Below the pieces are notes generated by a model that had not been told where the DNA came from, searched no databases, and worked only from the letters and a program-made list of their open reading frames with translations. Of a stretch of DNA of 64,000 nt, positions 17,417-26,070 are shown piece after piece. A program made the translations under genes and the position numbers. Each line of letters starts with the position of its first letter. Position 1 is the first letter of the stretch. The DNA comes from Acinetobacter sp. WCHAc010034 (GTDB lineage: Bacteria; Pseudomonadota; Gammaproteobacteria; Pseudomonadales; Moraxellaceae), in the NCBI RefSeq assembly GCF_001696615.3, contig NZ_CP032279.1, forward strand, positions 1,054,001 to 1,118,000, read 5' to 3'.

Positions 17417-19033
17417 TTACAGGCGGACTAGCTCAACAATTTTCTCAGCCAGCGCTTCCGCAGCTTCATCCGCGTAGCTGACGTCTGCACCTTCCGCAAG
17501 GTCAGTCACCACAACCACGCCAGTTTCACGCAGCAATGCAGCCTGCTCAGCGCTTAAGCCCGCTTTAGCAAGTGCAACCACGCCCTGCTGCATCAGCAGG
17601 CTTTCCAGCGCCTGCGCATTTTCCAGCGCTTTTGCTGAAACAGCGATAGACGCCGGCTTCTGGCCTAAGCGCGCTGCGCGGTCTTCCGCAGTCACAGGGC
17701 TGCTGTGCGCTGCCCACTCCACAGATTCTTCCACCATACCCGCGCCAATTGTGACGTTGTTTAAGCGGTCAATGAAAATGAATGAACCGGTATAGCGGCT
17801 GTCCTGATAGCGGTCAAAGACCACCGGCGCATCAAATTCAACCGTGACATTGGCAATCGCATTTAAATCCAGATGATCCACCTGCATTTGCTCAAGCGTA
17901 TTCACATTTGTGCGGTAGTTGATGCCGGTTACTTTGGCGGGAACAGTCTGCGTGCCAATCTTAACGTTGTACAGCTTGCCCAGCGCCAGCGGCTGATCCG
18001 CCATCCAAACCACAGTCGCTTTCACCGAGCGGGAAATGGCAGGCAGCGCCTGATCCGCGCGGACCAGCACGTTGCCGCGCGACACGTCAATTTCATCATT
18101 CAGGGTCAATGTCACCGCCTGGCCGGCAAATGCATGTTGGAGGTTGCCGTCAAAAGTGACGATTTCCTTAACCGTTGACGACTTGCCTGAAGGCAGGGCC
18201 GTAACTTTATCACCCACATTGATTTCACCGAGCGCAATCGTGCCGCAGAACCCGCGGAAGTCGAGATTCGGACGGTTGACATACTGCACCGGGAAACGGA
18301 AATCATGCTTCTCGCTGTCGCGGTTAATTTCAACGGACTCCAGCGTGCCCATTAAGGTTTCGCCGGTGTACCAAGGCGTATTGGCGGATTTATTCACCAC
18401 GTTGTCGCCGTTCAATGCGGAAATAGGCGTAAAGATGATATTGCTTGGCTTGCGCTCGCCCAATTGGCTGACGAAGTCCGCATATTCCGCCTGAATTTCA
18501 TTGAAGCGCGTTTCAGAGAATTCCACCAAGTCCATTTTATTGATGGCGACAATAATATTCTTAATGCCCAGCAGGCTGGCAATATAAGTATGGCGGCGGG
18601 TCTGGGTCTGCACGCCGTAACGCGCATCAATCAGGATAATCGCCAGGTCGCAGGTGGAAGCGCCGGTCGCCATGTTGCGCGTGTACTGCTCGTGCCCCGG
18701 CGTATCGGCAATGATGAACTTGCGCTTTTCCGTTGAGAAATAGCGGTAAGCCACATCAATGGTGATGCCCTGCTCGCGTTCCGCCTGCAGGCCATCAACC
18801 AGCAGCGCCAAGTCCGGCGCATCGCCTGTAGTGCCGACTTTCTTAGAGTCGCGGGTCACCGCCTGCAATTGATCTTCATAGATCAATTTTGAATCATACA
18901 GCAGGCGGCCGATCAGGGTGCTTTTGCCGTCATCCACGTTGCCGCAGGTCAGGAAGCGCAAAAGATCTTTGTTTTCATGCTGTTTTAAATACGCCAAGAT
19001 ATCCTGGCTGATCAATTCTGATTGATGAGACAT
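17417..19033 (-). CDS. cysN: Sulfate adenylyltransferase subunit 1 (GTPase)
   Basis: CysN is the GTPase subunit that drives synthesis of adenosine 5'-phosphosulfate by CysD, the first step of sulfate assimilation. The G-motifs are GNVDDGKST (31-39), DTPGHEQ (110-116) and NKMD (165-168), followed by EF-Tu-like beta-barrel domains. At 538 residues it is about 60 longer than E. coli CysN. From about residue 440 an alanine-rich tail ([20 protein letters not shown] and beyond) has no P-loop, so it is not an active APS kinase fusion. The gene follows cysD with a 93-bp gap containing a large hairpin. Confidence 0.95.
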   Translation of the reverse strand: MSHQSELISQDILAYLKQHENKDLLRFLTCGNVDDGKSTLIGRLLYDSKLIYEDQLQAVTRDSKKVGTTGDAPDLALLVDGLQAEREQGITIDVAYRYFSTEKRKFIIADTPGHEQYTRNMATGASTCDLAIILIDARYGVQTQTRRHTYIASLLGIKNIIVAINKMDLVEFSETRFNEIQAEYADFVSQLGERKPSNIIFTPISALNGDNVVNKSANTPWYTGETLMGTLESVEINRDSEKHDFRFPVQYVNRPNLDFRGFCGTIALGEINVGDKVTALPSGKSSTVKEIVTFDGNLQHAFAGQAVTLTLNDEIDVSRGNVLVRADQALPAISRSVKATVVWMADQPLALGKLYNVKIGTQTVPAKVTGINYRTNVNTLEQMQVDHLDLNAIANVTVEFDAPVVFDRYQDSRYTGSFIFIDRLNNVTIGAGMVEESVEWAAHSSPVTAEDRAARLGQKPASIAVSAKALENAQALESLLMQQGVVALAKAGLSAEQAALLRETGVVVVTDLAEGADVSYADEAAEALAEKIVELVRL

Positions 19034-19067
19034 CGCTCAAACTCCACAAATTCTTTAGAAACCGGTT

Positions 19068-19113
19068 TTCCAGTCCGCCCCAGCCCTCTTTTTAAAAGAG
19101 GCGGGCAGACTGC
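19068..19113 (-). other. Intercistronic hairpin between cysD and cysN
   Basis: CCTCTTTT (19085-19092) and AAAAGAGG (19094-19101) form a perfect core. Flanking CAGTC/GACTG and CGCCC/CGGGC segments extend it into an imperfect long stem. There is no U-run on the minus strand, so it looks like an mRNA processing or stability element rather than a terminator. Confidence 0.5.
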
Positions 19114-19126
19114 TGCGCAAGGGAGA

Positions 19127-20041
19127 TTAGAAATAGCCTTCCTGCTTTTTCTTCTCCATCGAGCCTGCCTCATCATGGTCAATCATCCGGCCCTGACGCT
19201 CTGAACTGGTCGCCAGCAGCATCTCCTGAATGATTTCCGGCAAGGTGTTGGCCGTTGATTCGACTGCGCCGGTCAGCGGGTAGCAGCCTAAAGTGCGGAA
19301 ACGCACCGATTTCATTTGCGGAACTTCGCCTTCTTTTAAAGGCATGCGCTCGTCATCCACCATAATCAGCGTGCCGCTGCGCTCCACCACAGGGCGTTCC
19401 GCAGCCAGATACAATGGAACCAATGGAATGCTTTCCAGGTAAATGTACTGCCAGATATCCAGCTCAGTCCAGTTGGACAGCGGGAACACGCGGATGCTTT
19501 CGCCCTTGTTCACTTTGCCGTTGTAAAGATTCCAAAGTTCAGGGCGCTGGTTTTTCGGGTCCCAGCGGTGCTTGGAGTCGCGGAATGAATACACCCGCTC
19601 TTTGGCGCGCGATTTTTCTTCATCGCGGCGCGCGCCGCCAAAAGCGGCGTCAAATTTGTATTTATCCAAAGCCTGCTTTAAGCCCTGGGTTTTCATGATG
19701 TCGGTATATTTTGAGCTGCCGTGGTCAAAAGGGTTGATTCCAGCTTCAACGCCTTCTTTATTCTGATGCACGATCAAATCAAAGCCATGCTGTTTCGCCA
19801 TGTTGTCGCGGAACGCAATCATGTCTTTAAATTTCCAGCCCGTGTCTACATGCAGCAGCGGGAATGGAAGTTTGGCGGGATAAAACGCTTTCATTGCAAG
19901 ATGCAGCATTACTGCGGAATCTTTGCCGATTGAATAGAGCATGACCGGATTTTCAAATTCGGCAGCAACTTCACGGATAATATGAATACTCTCAGCTTCC
20001 AGCTGTTTAAGATGAGTAAGTCTTTCCTCATTTAACGACAT
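19127..20041 (-). CDS. cysD: Sulfate adenylyltransferase subunit 2
   Basis: CysD is the PP-loop subunit that adenylates sulfate to APS using ATP. The 304-residue protein starts [20 protein letters not shown], matching the family start. The ATG at 20041 is chosen over a GTG three codons earlier. The PP-loop appears as [14 protein letters not shown] (residues 36-49), and [16 protein letters not shown] and the C-terminal [11 protein letters not shown] are conserved. It is the first gene of a cysDN operon. The 380-bp upstream region is AT-rich and presumably carries a CysB-type control region that I cannot pinpoint. Confidence 0.95.
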   Translation of the reverse strand: MSLNEERLTHLKQLEAESIHIIREVAAEFENPVMLYSIGKDSAVMLHLAMKAFYPAKLPFPLLHVDTGWKFKDMIAFRDNMAKQHGFDLIVHQNKEGVEAGINPFDHGSSKYTDIMKTQGLKQALDKYKFDAAFGGARRDEEKSRAKERVYSFRDSKHRWDPKNQRPELWNLYNGKVNKGESIRVFPLSNWTELDIWQYIYLESIPLVPLYLAAERPVVERSGTLIMVDDERMPLKEGEVPQMKSVRFRTLGCYPLTGAVESTANTLPEIIQEMLLATSSERQGRMIDHDEAGSMEKKKQEGYF

Positions 20042-20508
20042 GAATAACACCAGCTTAGAAAAAACGTGTACTTATGACACTTTTGAAAATTTATATTCAT
20101 TATAGTGATTTAGTTATCTGTACTATTGCTTGTTTTATTATATTTATATGCAAATTCGTCATATAGAAGTTTTTTGATATTGCTTATAAAAGATAATTAA
20201 TCAAGGCCTTGAGCCCAATCCGCCCGCCTGCCCTGCAGCTTTGGCCGCCATTCAGTCAAAGCTGATTACAATAAGGCTATCATTAAATGCCCTAAGCCGG
20301 CCTGACGGCCATGCAGGCTAAAAAAGCAAAGGCATCAATTCCTTGCCAATAAGTTTACTGTTATATTTATTCAGCGCTTCATGAAGATTTTTACGGCATT
20401 TTGCATACACATCGGCTGCGTTAAATGCTATCTTCTGCTGAGGGGGAAATTTCAGCCAGAAACTTATTTTTTCCAATTATTTATAATCATAATATAGAGA
20501 TAAATATA
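20042..20508. other. Intergenic region between cysD and yqiJ
   Basis: About 470 bp between divergent operons. It is AT-rich near cysD and more mixed towards yqiJ. I see no gene, RNA or clear repeat in it. Promoters of both operons must lie here. Confidence 0.4.
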
Positions 20509-21147
20509 ATGTGGGAATTGTTGACGCATCCTTCCAATATTGTATTCAGCATCAGCCTGTGCCTGATGTTCCTGTTCGGCATTTTTGAAATGGCGCTGAT
20601 GCTGATCGGCGGCGGCTCGCAAGGCCTGCTGGAGCAGTTTCTGCCGGATGGCGCCGGACATCAGGCGGACATCGGCGTCGATGCCGATCACAGCCTGCTC
20701 AGCAAAGCGCTGGATTGGCTGTATTTAGGCCGCGTGCCGCTTTTTGTCTGGCTGATTATCTTTTTGACCGTCTACGGGCTGAGCGGGCTGATTCTGCAAG
20801 GCGCTGTGCAGCAGCTGACCGGCACGCTGCTGAATGCCTGGATCATTTCCCCCGCCTGCCTGTTCCTGTGCATGCCGCTGGTCCGCGGCAGCGCGCAGCT
20901 GATCGCAAAAATCCTGCCGCAGGATGAAACCTCGGCGATTTACAGCGAAGAACTGATTGGGCGCACAGCCGTCATCATCCTGGGCGAAGCCAAGCCGAAT
21001 TCTCCGGCGCAGGCCAAAGTGCGCGACCAGCATGGTCAGCTGCATTATGTGCTGGTCGAACCCGAAACAGATGAAACCTTTCTGCAGGGCCAGGCCGTGG
21101 TGCTGACCCAGAAAACTAAAATTGGCTTTCAGGCCAGTCTGCCTTGA
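20509..21147 (+). CDS. yqiJ: YqiJ-like inner-membrane protein with OB-fold C-terminus
   Basis: A 212-residue membrane protein with hydrophobic segments at about residues 9-32, 78-100 and 107-128. A polar C-terminal domain of about 70 residues (ELIGRTAVIILGEAKPNSPAQ onward) has the OB/NfeD-like pattern. The frame is open further upstream, but the ATG at 20509 has AGAGA nearby and gives the family start MWELL. It precedes the flotillin gene yqiK by 46 bp. NfeD-like proteins pair with flotillins, so it is probably a partner in a membrane-microdomain complex. Confidence 0.82.
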   Translation: MWELLTHPSNIVFSISLCLMFLFGIFEMALMLIGGGSQGLLEQFLPDGAGHQADIGVDADHSLLSKALDWLYLGRVPLFVWLIIFLTVYGLSGLILQGAVQQLTGTLLNAWIISPACLFLCMPLVRGSAQLIAKILPQDETSAIYSEELIGRTAVIILGEAKPNSPAQAKVRDQHGQLHYVLVEPETDETFLQGQAVVLTQKTKIGFQASLP

Positions 21148-21193
21148 TAAAATTTCATTTTAACTTTAAATACAACTATAGAGAATCAGCTGC

Positions 21194-22900
21194 ATGTTAG
21201 ACCTTATTCCAAGCGGCCTTTTGGCCACGGTCGGCGTGATCTTCGCCGCCCTGATTTTTATCGGCTTTATCCTTGCCCGCCTGTACCGCCGCTCCAGCAA
21301 GGAAATTTCTTTTGTCCGCACCGGCTTTGGCGGTGAAAAAGTGATTTTAGGCGGCGGCGCCATTGTGCTGCCGGTGCTGCATGAAATTATCCCTGTAAAC
21401 ATGAATACCCTGCGCCTGGAAGTGCGCCGCGCGGATGATCAGGCGCTGATTACCCGCGACCGCATGCGCGTGGACGTGATGGCGGAGTTCTATGTGCGCG
21501 TCAAGCCTTTGGCGGAATCAATCGCCACGGCGGCGCAAACGCTGGGGCAGAAAACCATGTCGCCGAATGAATTGAAGAATCTGGTCGAAGGCAAATTTGT
21601 CGACTCTCTGCGCGCAGTGGCTGCCGAAATGGCGATGGAAGAGCTGCATGAAAAGCGTGTCGACTTTGTGCAGAAAGTGCAGCAGGTGGTTTCTGAAGAT
21701 CTGCATAAAAACGGCTTAGAGCTGGAAACTGTTTCTTTGACAGGTTTAGACCAAACAGGGTTTAAATATTTCAACCCGCAAAATGCCTTCGACGCCGAAG
21801 GCCTGACCAAGCTGACAGAAACCATTGAAGACCGCCGCCGCAAGCGCAACGCAATTGAGCAGGATGCTGATCTGGCGATTAAAACCAAAAATCTGGAAGC
21901 TGAACAGGCTCGCCTGCAGATTCTGCGCGAAGAAGAATACGCCAAGTTGCAGCAGGAGCGCGAGATTGCCGTGCGCCGCGCGGAACAGCTGGCTGAAATT
22001 GCAGCGCAGGAAGCCGGCAAGAAGCGCGAAGCGGAAGAAGCGCGCATCGCCGCCGAGCGTGAAGTCGATTTAAAGCGCATTACCGCGGCCCGTGATGTTG
22101 AAAATCAGAATATTCAGAAATCGCAGATTATTGAACAGGCGCAAGTCGAGCAGAAGAAAACCATTGAACTGGCTGAGCAGATCCGCGCCATTGCCATTGC
22201 TGAGAAATCACGCGAAGAGTCCGAGGCTAAAGCGCAGGCTGACCGCGCCCGCGCTGAGGCGGTCAAAGCCGAAGAGGAAGTGATTACCGTGCGGGAAACC
22301 CAGCGCGCCGAACGGCAGAAAGCCGTTGAACTGGTGGCGGCCAAGCAGGCTGCGGAAAAAGACGCGATTGCCATTACGGTGGCGGCGGAAGCCGGCAAAC
22401 AGGCTGCAGCCGATGATGCAGAAGCGATCCGCATCGCTGCCGAAGCGGCAGCCGAACAGGCCCGCCTGAAAGCCAAAGGCGAAGCCGATGCGAAAATCCT
22501 GCTGGCGCAGGCGATGGAAAAGCAGTATCAGGTTGATGCGGAAGGGACGCGTGCCGTCAACGAAGCCAACAACGTGCTGTCTTCTGAACAGATTGAAATG
22601 CAGATCCGCCTCGCCATGCTGAAATACCTGCCGGAAATTATCCGTGAAAGCGTGAAGCCGATGGAAAATATTGACGACATCAAGATTCTGCAGGTTAACG
22701 GCCTGCACGGCGGCCATGCCGGCTCCTGCCAAAGTGATGCGCAGCATGAAGGCGGCGCTGTGGCCCTGTCCGACCAGGTGGTCAACAGCGCCCTGCGCTA
22801 CCGCTCTCAGGCGCCTTTGATTGACAGCCTAATGAGCGAATTGGGCATTCAAGGCGGCGATATTAACGGCATGACGCAAAGCCTGAAATCCAATGCCTAA
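21194..22900 (+). CDS. yqiK: Flotillin-family protein YqiK
   Basis: A 568-residue flotillin/SPFH protein. One N-terminal membrane segment (about residues 5-27, LLATVGVIFAALIFIGFILA) anchors it in the inner membrane. The SPFH domain (about 35-200; VDVMAEFYVRV) follows. A long charged coiled coil rich in Glu, Ala, Arg and Lys runs from about 210 to 440, and the C-terminal tail includes NNVLSSEQIEMQIR. Flotillins form ring- or lattice-like assemblies that organise membrane regions. It is co-transcribed with yqiJ and ends at a strong terminator. Confidence 0.88.
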   Translation: MLDLIPSGLLATVGVIFAALIFIGFILARLYRRSSKEISFVRTGFGGEKVILGGGAIVLPVLHEIIPVNMNTLRLEVRRADDQALITRDRMRVDVMAEFYVRVKPLAESIATAAQTLGQKTMSPNELKNLVEGKFVDSLRAVAAEMAMEELHEKRVDFVQKVQQVVSEDLHKNGLELETVSLTGLDQTGFKYFNPQNAFDAEGLTKLTETIEDRRRKRNAIEQDADLAIKTKNLEAEQARLQILREEEYAKLQQEREIAVRRAEQLAEIAAQEAGKKREAEEARIAAEREVDLKRITAARDVENQNIQKSQIIEQAQVEQKKTIELAEQIRAIAIAEKSREESEAKAQADRARAEAVKAEEEVITVRETQRAERQKAVELVAAKQAAEKDAIAITVAAEAGKQAAADDAEAIRIAAEAAAEQARLKAKGEADAKILLAQAMEKQYQVDAEGTRAVNEANNVLSSEQIEMQIRLAMLKYLPEIIRESVKPMENIDDIKILQVNGLHGGHAGSCQSDAQHEGGAVALSDQVVNSALRYRSQAPLIDSLMSELGIQGGDINGMTQSLKSNA

Positions 22901-22942
22901 TGCCCTGCGCCTCATCTGAGCAGCTGAGGACTCAGGCATCAT

Positions 22943-22970
22943 AAAAATGCGGCCATCCGGCCGCATTTTT
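22943..22970 (+). terminator. Terminator of the yqiJK operon
   Basis: AAAAATGCGGCC and GGCCGCATTTTT form a nearly perfect stem about 45 bp after the yqiK stop, with A and T tracts on the two sides. Confidence 0.85.
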
Positions 22971-23113
22971 CCTTTCCGCTGCGCGCCCTCAGAGCAGCGC
23001 CAGCCTTAAAAACATGATCAAAAAAGCAACAATTTCCTGACCAAACAGCGCTATCCATCGCGCTGCGCTGCAACTATATTAAATTGCATGCTGGACCTAC
23101 AGGAAGAATAAAA

Positions 23114-24337
23114 ATGCCTTCAAAACCCTTTAGAAAAATAAACCGCCTGGGGCTGCTGTCCTGCCTTGGCGCCCTCATCAGCATCTGCAGCGCCCATGCT
23201 GATACGGTGCAGATCAGTAACCACCCCGTGCAAGCCCTGGTGCAGCGCAATGCAGCGCCGGCGCCCTCATCTGCGGACCTTCCAAAGCGCCATCTGCAGC
23301 ACATGCGCATCATGCATATCGACTTGGATTACATCTATGACACCGATAAAGCGCAGCAGCGGGCAAACCTGCAGGCGCTGATTCAGCGCATTCAGGCGGT
23401 TCAGCCCAATACCATTTTCCTGCAGGCTTTTGCTGACCCTGACGCCAACGGCTCGGCAGATCAGGTCTATTTTCCAAACCGCCATATTCCTGTCCGGGAA
23501 GACTTATTTCATCAGGTGCTACAGCAAATCCGCCAGCAAACCAAGGTCAAGGCAGTGTATGCCTGGCTGCCTTTGATTGCCTGGGAGTTTCCGAAAAAAT
23601 ACCAGTTGAACTATGTGCAGAGCAGCCAGAAAAACACCCACGGCTATATCCGCATCTCGCCGTTTGACCCGAAAAACATGCAGTATGCAGCTGAGATTTT
23701 CTTAGATTTCATTCAGCGCAATCAGGTCGACGGCATTCTTTACCATGACGACGTGACCTTAAGCGATTTTGAGGATGACAGCCCAGTGGCGCATCAGGCC
23801 TATAAAAGCTGGGGTTTTGACAGCGCTGCGCTGCTGCGCCAGCCGGAGCATCCGCAGCAGCTGAAATTCGCGCGCTATAAAACTGCCTATCTGGATCAGT
23901 TCGCGGCCGGCATCAGCGAAATTCTCAAGCAGCGCCAGCCCAATCTGCAGTTTGCGCGCAATATGTATGCCGAAGCGCTGCTGAACCCCGACAGTGAAAA
24001 ATGGTACAGCCAATCACCGGCCAGCACCTATCAGCACTATGACTACAATGCAATTATGGCCATGCCCTATATGGAAAAAGCCAAAAACCACCGGCAGTTT
24101 TATCTGGACTTAATCCAGCAGGCAAAAAAATATGACCCTAATTTGAGCCATACGATTTTTGAACTGCAGGCGGTCGACTGGATTACCCAGAAGAAAATAC
24201 CGGACCGGGAGCTGCAGCAGAGCATGAAGCTGCTGGAGCAGCACGGCGTGCAGCATATCGGCTACTATCCTGACGATTTTGCCGATGCGCACCCCGATGC
24301 AGCCCAGCTTAAGCGCGCATTTTCTGAGGCAGATTAA
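23114..24337 (+). CDS. Stand-alone PgaB-type glycoside hydrolase domain protein (putative PNAG hydrolase)
   Basis: A 407-residue exported protein consisting of a signal peptide (cleavage after about residue 29, AHA-DT) and only the C-terminal hydrolase domain of PgaB (GHL13-type). The motifs known from E. coli PgaB are intact: MHIDLDYIYD (67-76), FLQAFADPDANG (102-113), YFPNR (119-123) and GILYHDD (207-213), plus NMYAE and the C-terminal GYYPDDF. In the PgaB family this domain cleaves partly deacetylated poly-GlcNAc. The deacetylase domain is absent. An AGGAAGA ribosome-binding site supports the ATG at 23114. The gene is convergent with pgaD and overlaps its 3' end by 29 bp. Confidence 0.85.
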   Translation: MPSKPFRKINRLGLLSCLGALISICSAHADTVQISNHPVQALVQRNAAPAPSSADLPKRHLQHMRIMHIDLDYIYDTDKAQQRANLQALIQRIQAVQPNTIFLQAFADPDANGSADQVYFPNRHIPVREDLFHQVLQQIRQQTKVKAVYAWLPLIAWEFPKKYQLNYVQSSQKNTHGYIRISPFDPKNMQYAAEIFLDFIQRNQVDGILYHDDVTLSDFEDDSPVAHQAYKSWGFDSAALLRQPEHPQQLKFARYKTAYLDQFAAGISEILKQRQPNLQFARNMYAEALLNPDSEKWYSQSPASTYQHYDYNAIMAMPYMEKAKNHRQFYLDLIQQAKKYDPNLSHTIFELQAVDWITQKKIPDRELQQSMKLLEQHGVQHIGYYPDDFADAHPDAAQLKRAFSEAD

Positions 24338-24806
24338 CTGCATAATTCTGCAGCTGCCCTTGCTCTGAATAGTGCAGGGTCATATTTTTAGCCCTGCGCA
24401 TCTGCACAATGTCGCGGGGCTCTATGGCGAAACTCCGCGCCAACTCCCCTTCAGTGACACTGTCCGGCGCCTGACGGCGGTCACGGCCATGAAATCTGAT
24501 CCAGTTATAGCCGGCCCAGACCAGCAGGCCGACAATCAGCACCCCGATGCAGAGGCTCAGCTTCATCAGCGATATGCTGGTCATCGGCTGCACCTGTCCC
24601 CTGACCTGCGCATACACCACGCTGCCTTCAAACCACCAGAACAGCAAGGTCAGCAGTGGCGCAAACAGCCACATCCACATCAGCCAGCCAAGCGCCATGA
24701 GGCTGTAGCCTGCGCCTTTGCGGCGCACATACTCCGGCTTATCAATATACTCAGGCAGTTCCAGCGGCTCATCTCTGAGCATTTTAAAATTATTGAGCTG
24801 ATTCAT
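24309..24806 (-). CDS. pgaD: PNAG biosynthesis protein PgaD
   Basis: A 165-residue inner-membrane protein with two transmembrane segments, near residues 35-60 and 80-102. PgaD stabilises and activates the PgaC glycosyltransferase, in E. coli through c-di-GMP binding. The C-terminal polar part contains FAIEPRDIVQMRRAKNMTLH. The ATG at 24806 is favoured because AGAGGAG lies nine bases upstream; an earlier ATG abuts that motif. It overlaps pgaC by 17 bp and the convergent hydrolase gene by 29 bp. It is the last gene of pgaABCD. Confidence 0.85.
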   Translation of the reverse strand: MNQLNNFKMLRDEPLELPEYIDKPEYVRRKGAGYSLMALGWLMWMWLFAPLLTLLFWWFEGSVVYAQVRGQVQPMTSISLMKLSLCIGVLIVGLLVWAGYNWIRFHGRDRRQAPDSVTEGELARSFAIEPRDIVQMRRAKNMTLHYSEQGQLQNYAVNLPQKMRA

Positions 24807-26070
24807 CGTTTGCATCTCCTCTGAACCCCCGGTCTGGACTGACCCAGCGGGCACGCTTTTGGGTTTTTAAAATGGTTTTCGGCAAGGCGAATACCGTGGT
24901 CAGCATGGCAAGAATCCAGAAGAACAGCGGATACCAAATGACCCAAAAATAGTTGCGCAGCATGCGGCCCTTATCATAAGGCTTGTCAATCCACAGGCTG
25001 ACGAAGAATTGAATTAAGCAGGTCACGCCTAAAATCACGCCGTACCATTGCGGCACCAGCGACTGAATGGCCCATTCGCCCGGCAGGGAGAAAAACAGCC
25101 CATAGAAATACAGCGCGAAAATGCCGAACATGACGTATGCCCAAAGCACACTGATGACGGATTCAAAGGCAATGGGCCACATGCGCCTTAAAGACCATTT
25201 GAATATTTTAGGCATATAGGCAAACAGCACCTCAATGCCGCCCTGCGCCCAGCGCAGGCGCTGCTTCCAAAGCCCGCCGAATGTTTCCGGCATGTAGATG
25301 TAGCACAGCGCCTGCGGCACATAATGCAGATCCCAGTGGTCAAACTGCAGGCGCCATGACACATCTATATCCTCAGTAATCATGTCATCGCGCCAGTAGC
25401 CAATGCGGTTCAGCGCCGTTTTGCGGAAACCGGCGATGGCGCCGGATATGGTAAAAATCCGGCCATAGGCGCGCTGCGCGCGCTTGATCAGCCCGATAAT
25501 GGAAGAAAACTCGCCAACTTGGATTTTTCCCAAGACGCTCGAGCGGTTGATAATGCGCGGGTTGCCGGTGACGGCGCCGACGCGCGGAAAGCTGACCAGA
25601 TGATGCATCATCCACAGCACGGAATGCGGATGCAGCAAGGCATCACCATCAATGCAGACCAGATATTCATAGCGGCTGACCATTGCGCCGGCCCTTAAAG
25701 CATAAGCCTTGCCCTGATTTTCCGCCAAATGCACCACCCGCAGCTTGGGGTACTGCTCCGCCAGCTGATCCAGTATTTCCCCGGTGCGGTCCGTGCTGCC
25801 ATCATTCACCGCAATCACTTCAAACTCCGGGTACTGGCTTTGCATGGCAAAACGGATGGTTTCGTGCAGCTGCCCTTCTTCATTAAAGCACGGCACAATA
25901 ATGCTGCAGCCTTGGCCGCTGGGCTTCGGCAAGTCGGGCTGATTATATTCCCGCTTCAAATAAAACCAGACGCCGCCGGCAATCCAGAGCCATGCCATAA
26001 ACAGCGGGTATAAAAAAGCGAATCCGAAATAAAAGTCGTTAAAGCTCAATGCCTGCATCAATTCTGTCAT
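24790..26070 (-). CDS. pgaC: Poly-beta-1,6-N-acetylglucosamine synthase PgaC
   Basis: A processive family 2 glycosyltransferase that polymerises UDP-GlcNAc into PNAG in the inner membrane. Visible motifs are VNDGSTD (UDP binding), CIDGDALLH (DxD), MITEDIDVSWRLQ (catalytic base region) and QRLRWAQGG (QxxRW). Two N-terminal and several C-terminal membrane segments frame the catalytic loop. The ATG at 26070 overlaps the pgaB stop as ATGA and has GGAG at a good distance. Another ATG four codons upstream is possible. The length of 426 residues is normal. Confidence 0.95.
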   Translation of the reverse strand: MTELMQALSFNDFYFGFAFLYPLFMAWLWIAGGVWFYLKREYNQPDLPKPSGQGCSIIVPCFNEEGQLHETIRFAMQSQYPEFEVIAVNDGSTDRTGEILDQLAEQYPKLRVVHLAENQGKAYALRAGAMVSRYEYLVCIDGDALLHPHSVLWMMHHLVSFPRVGAVTGNPRIINRSSVLGKIQVGEFSSIIGLIKRAQRAYGRIFTISGAIAGFRKTALNRIGYWRDDMITEDIDVSWRLQFDHWDLHYVPQALCYIYMPETFGGLWKQRLRWAQGGIEVLFAYMPKIFKWSLRRMWPIAFESVISVLWAYVMFGIFALYFYGLFFSLPGEWAIQSLVPQWYGVILGVTCLIQFFVSLWIDKPYDKGRMLRNYFWVIWYPLFFWILAMLTTVFALPKTILKTQKRARWVSPDRGFRGDANDESAQ

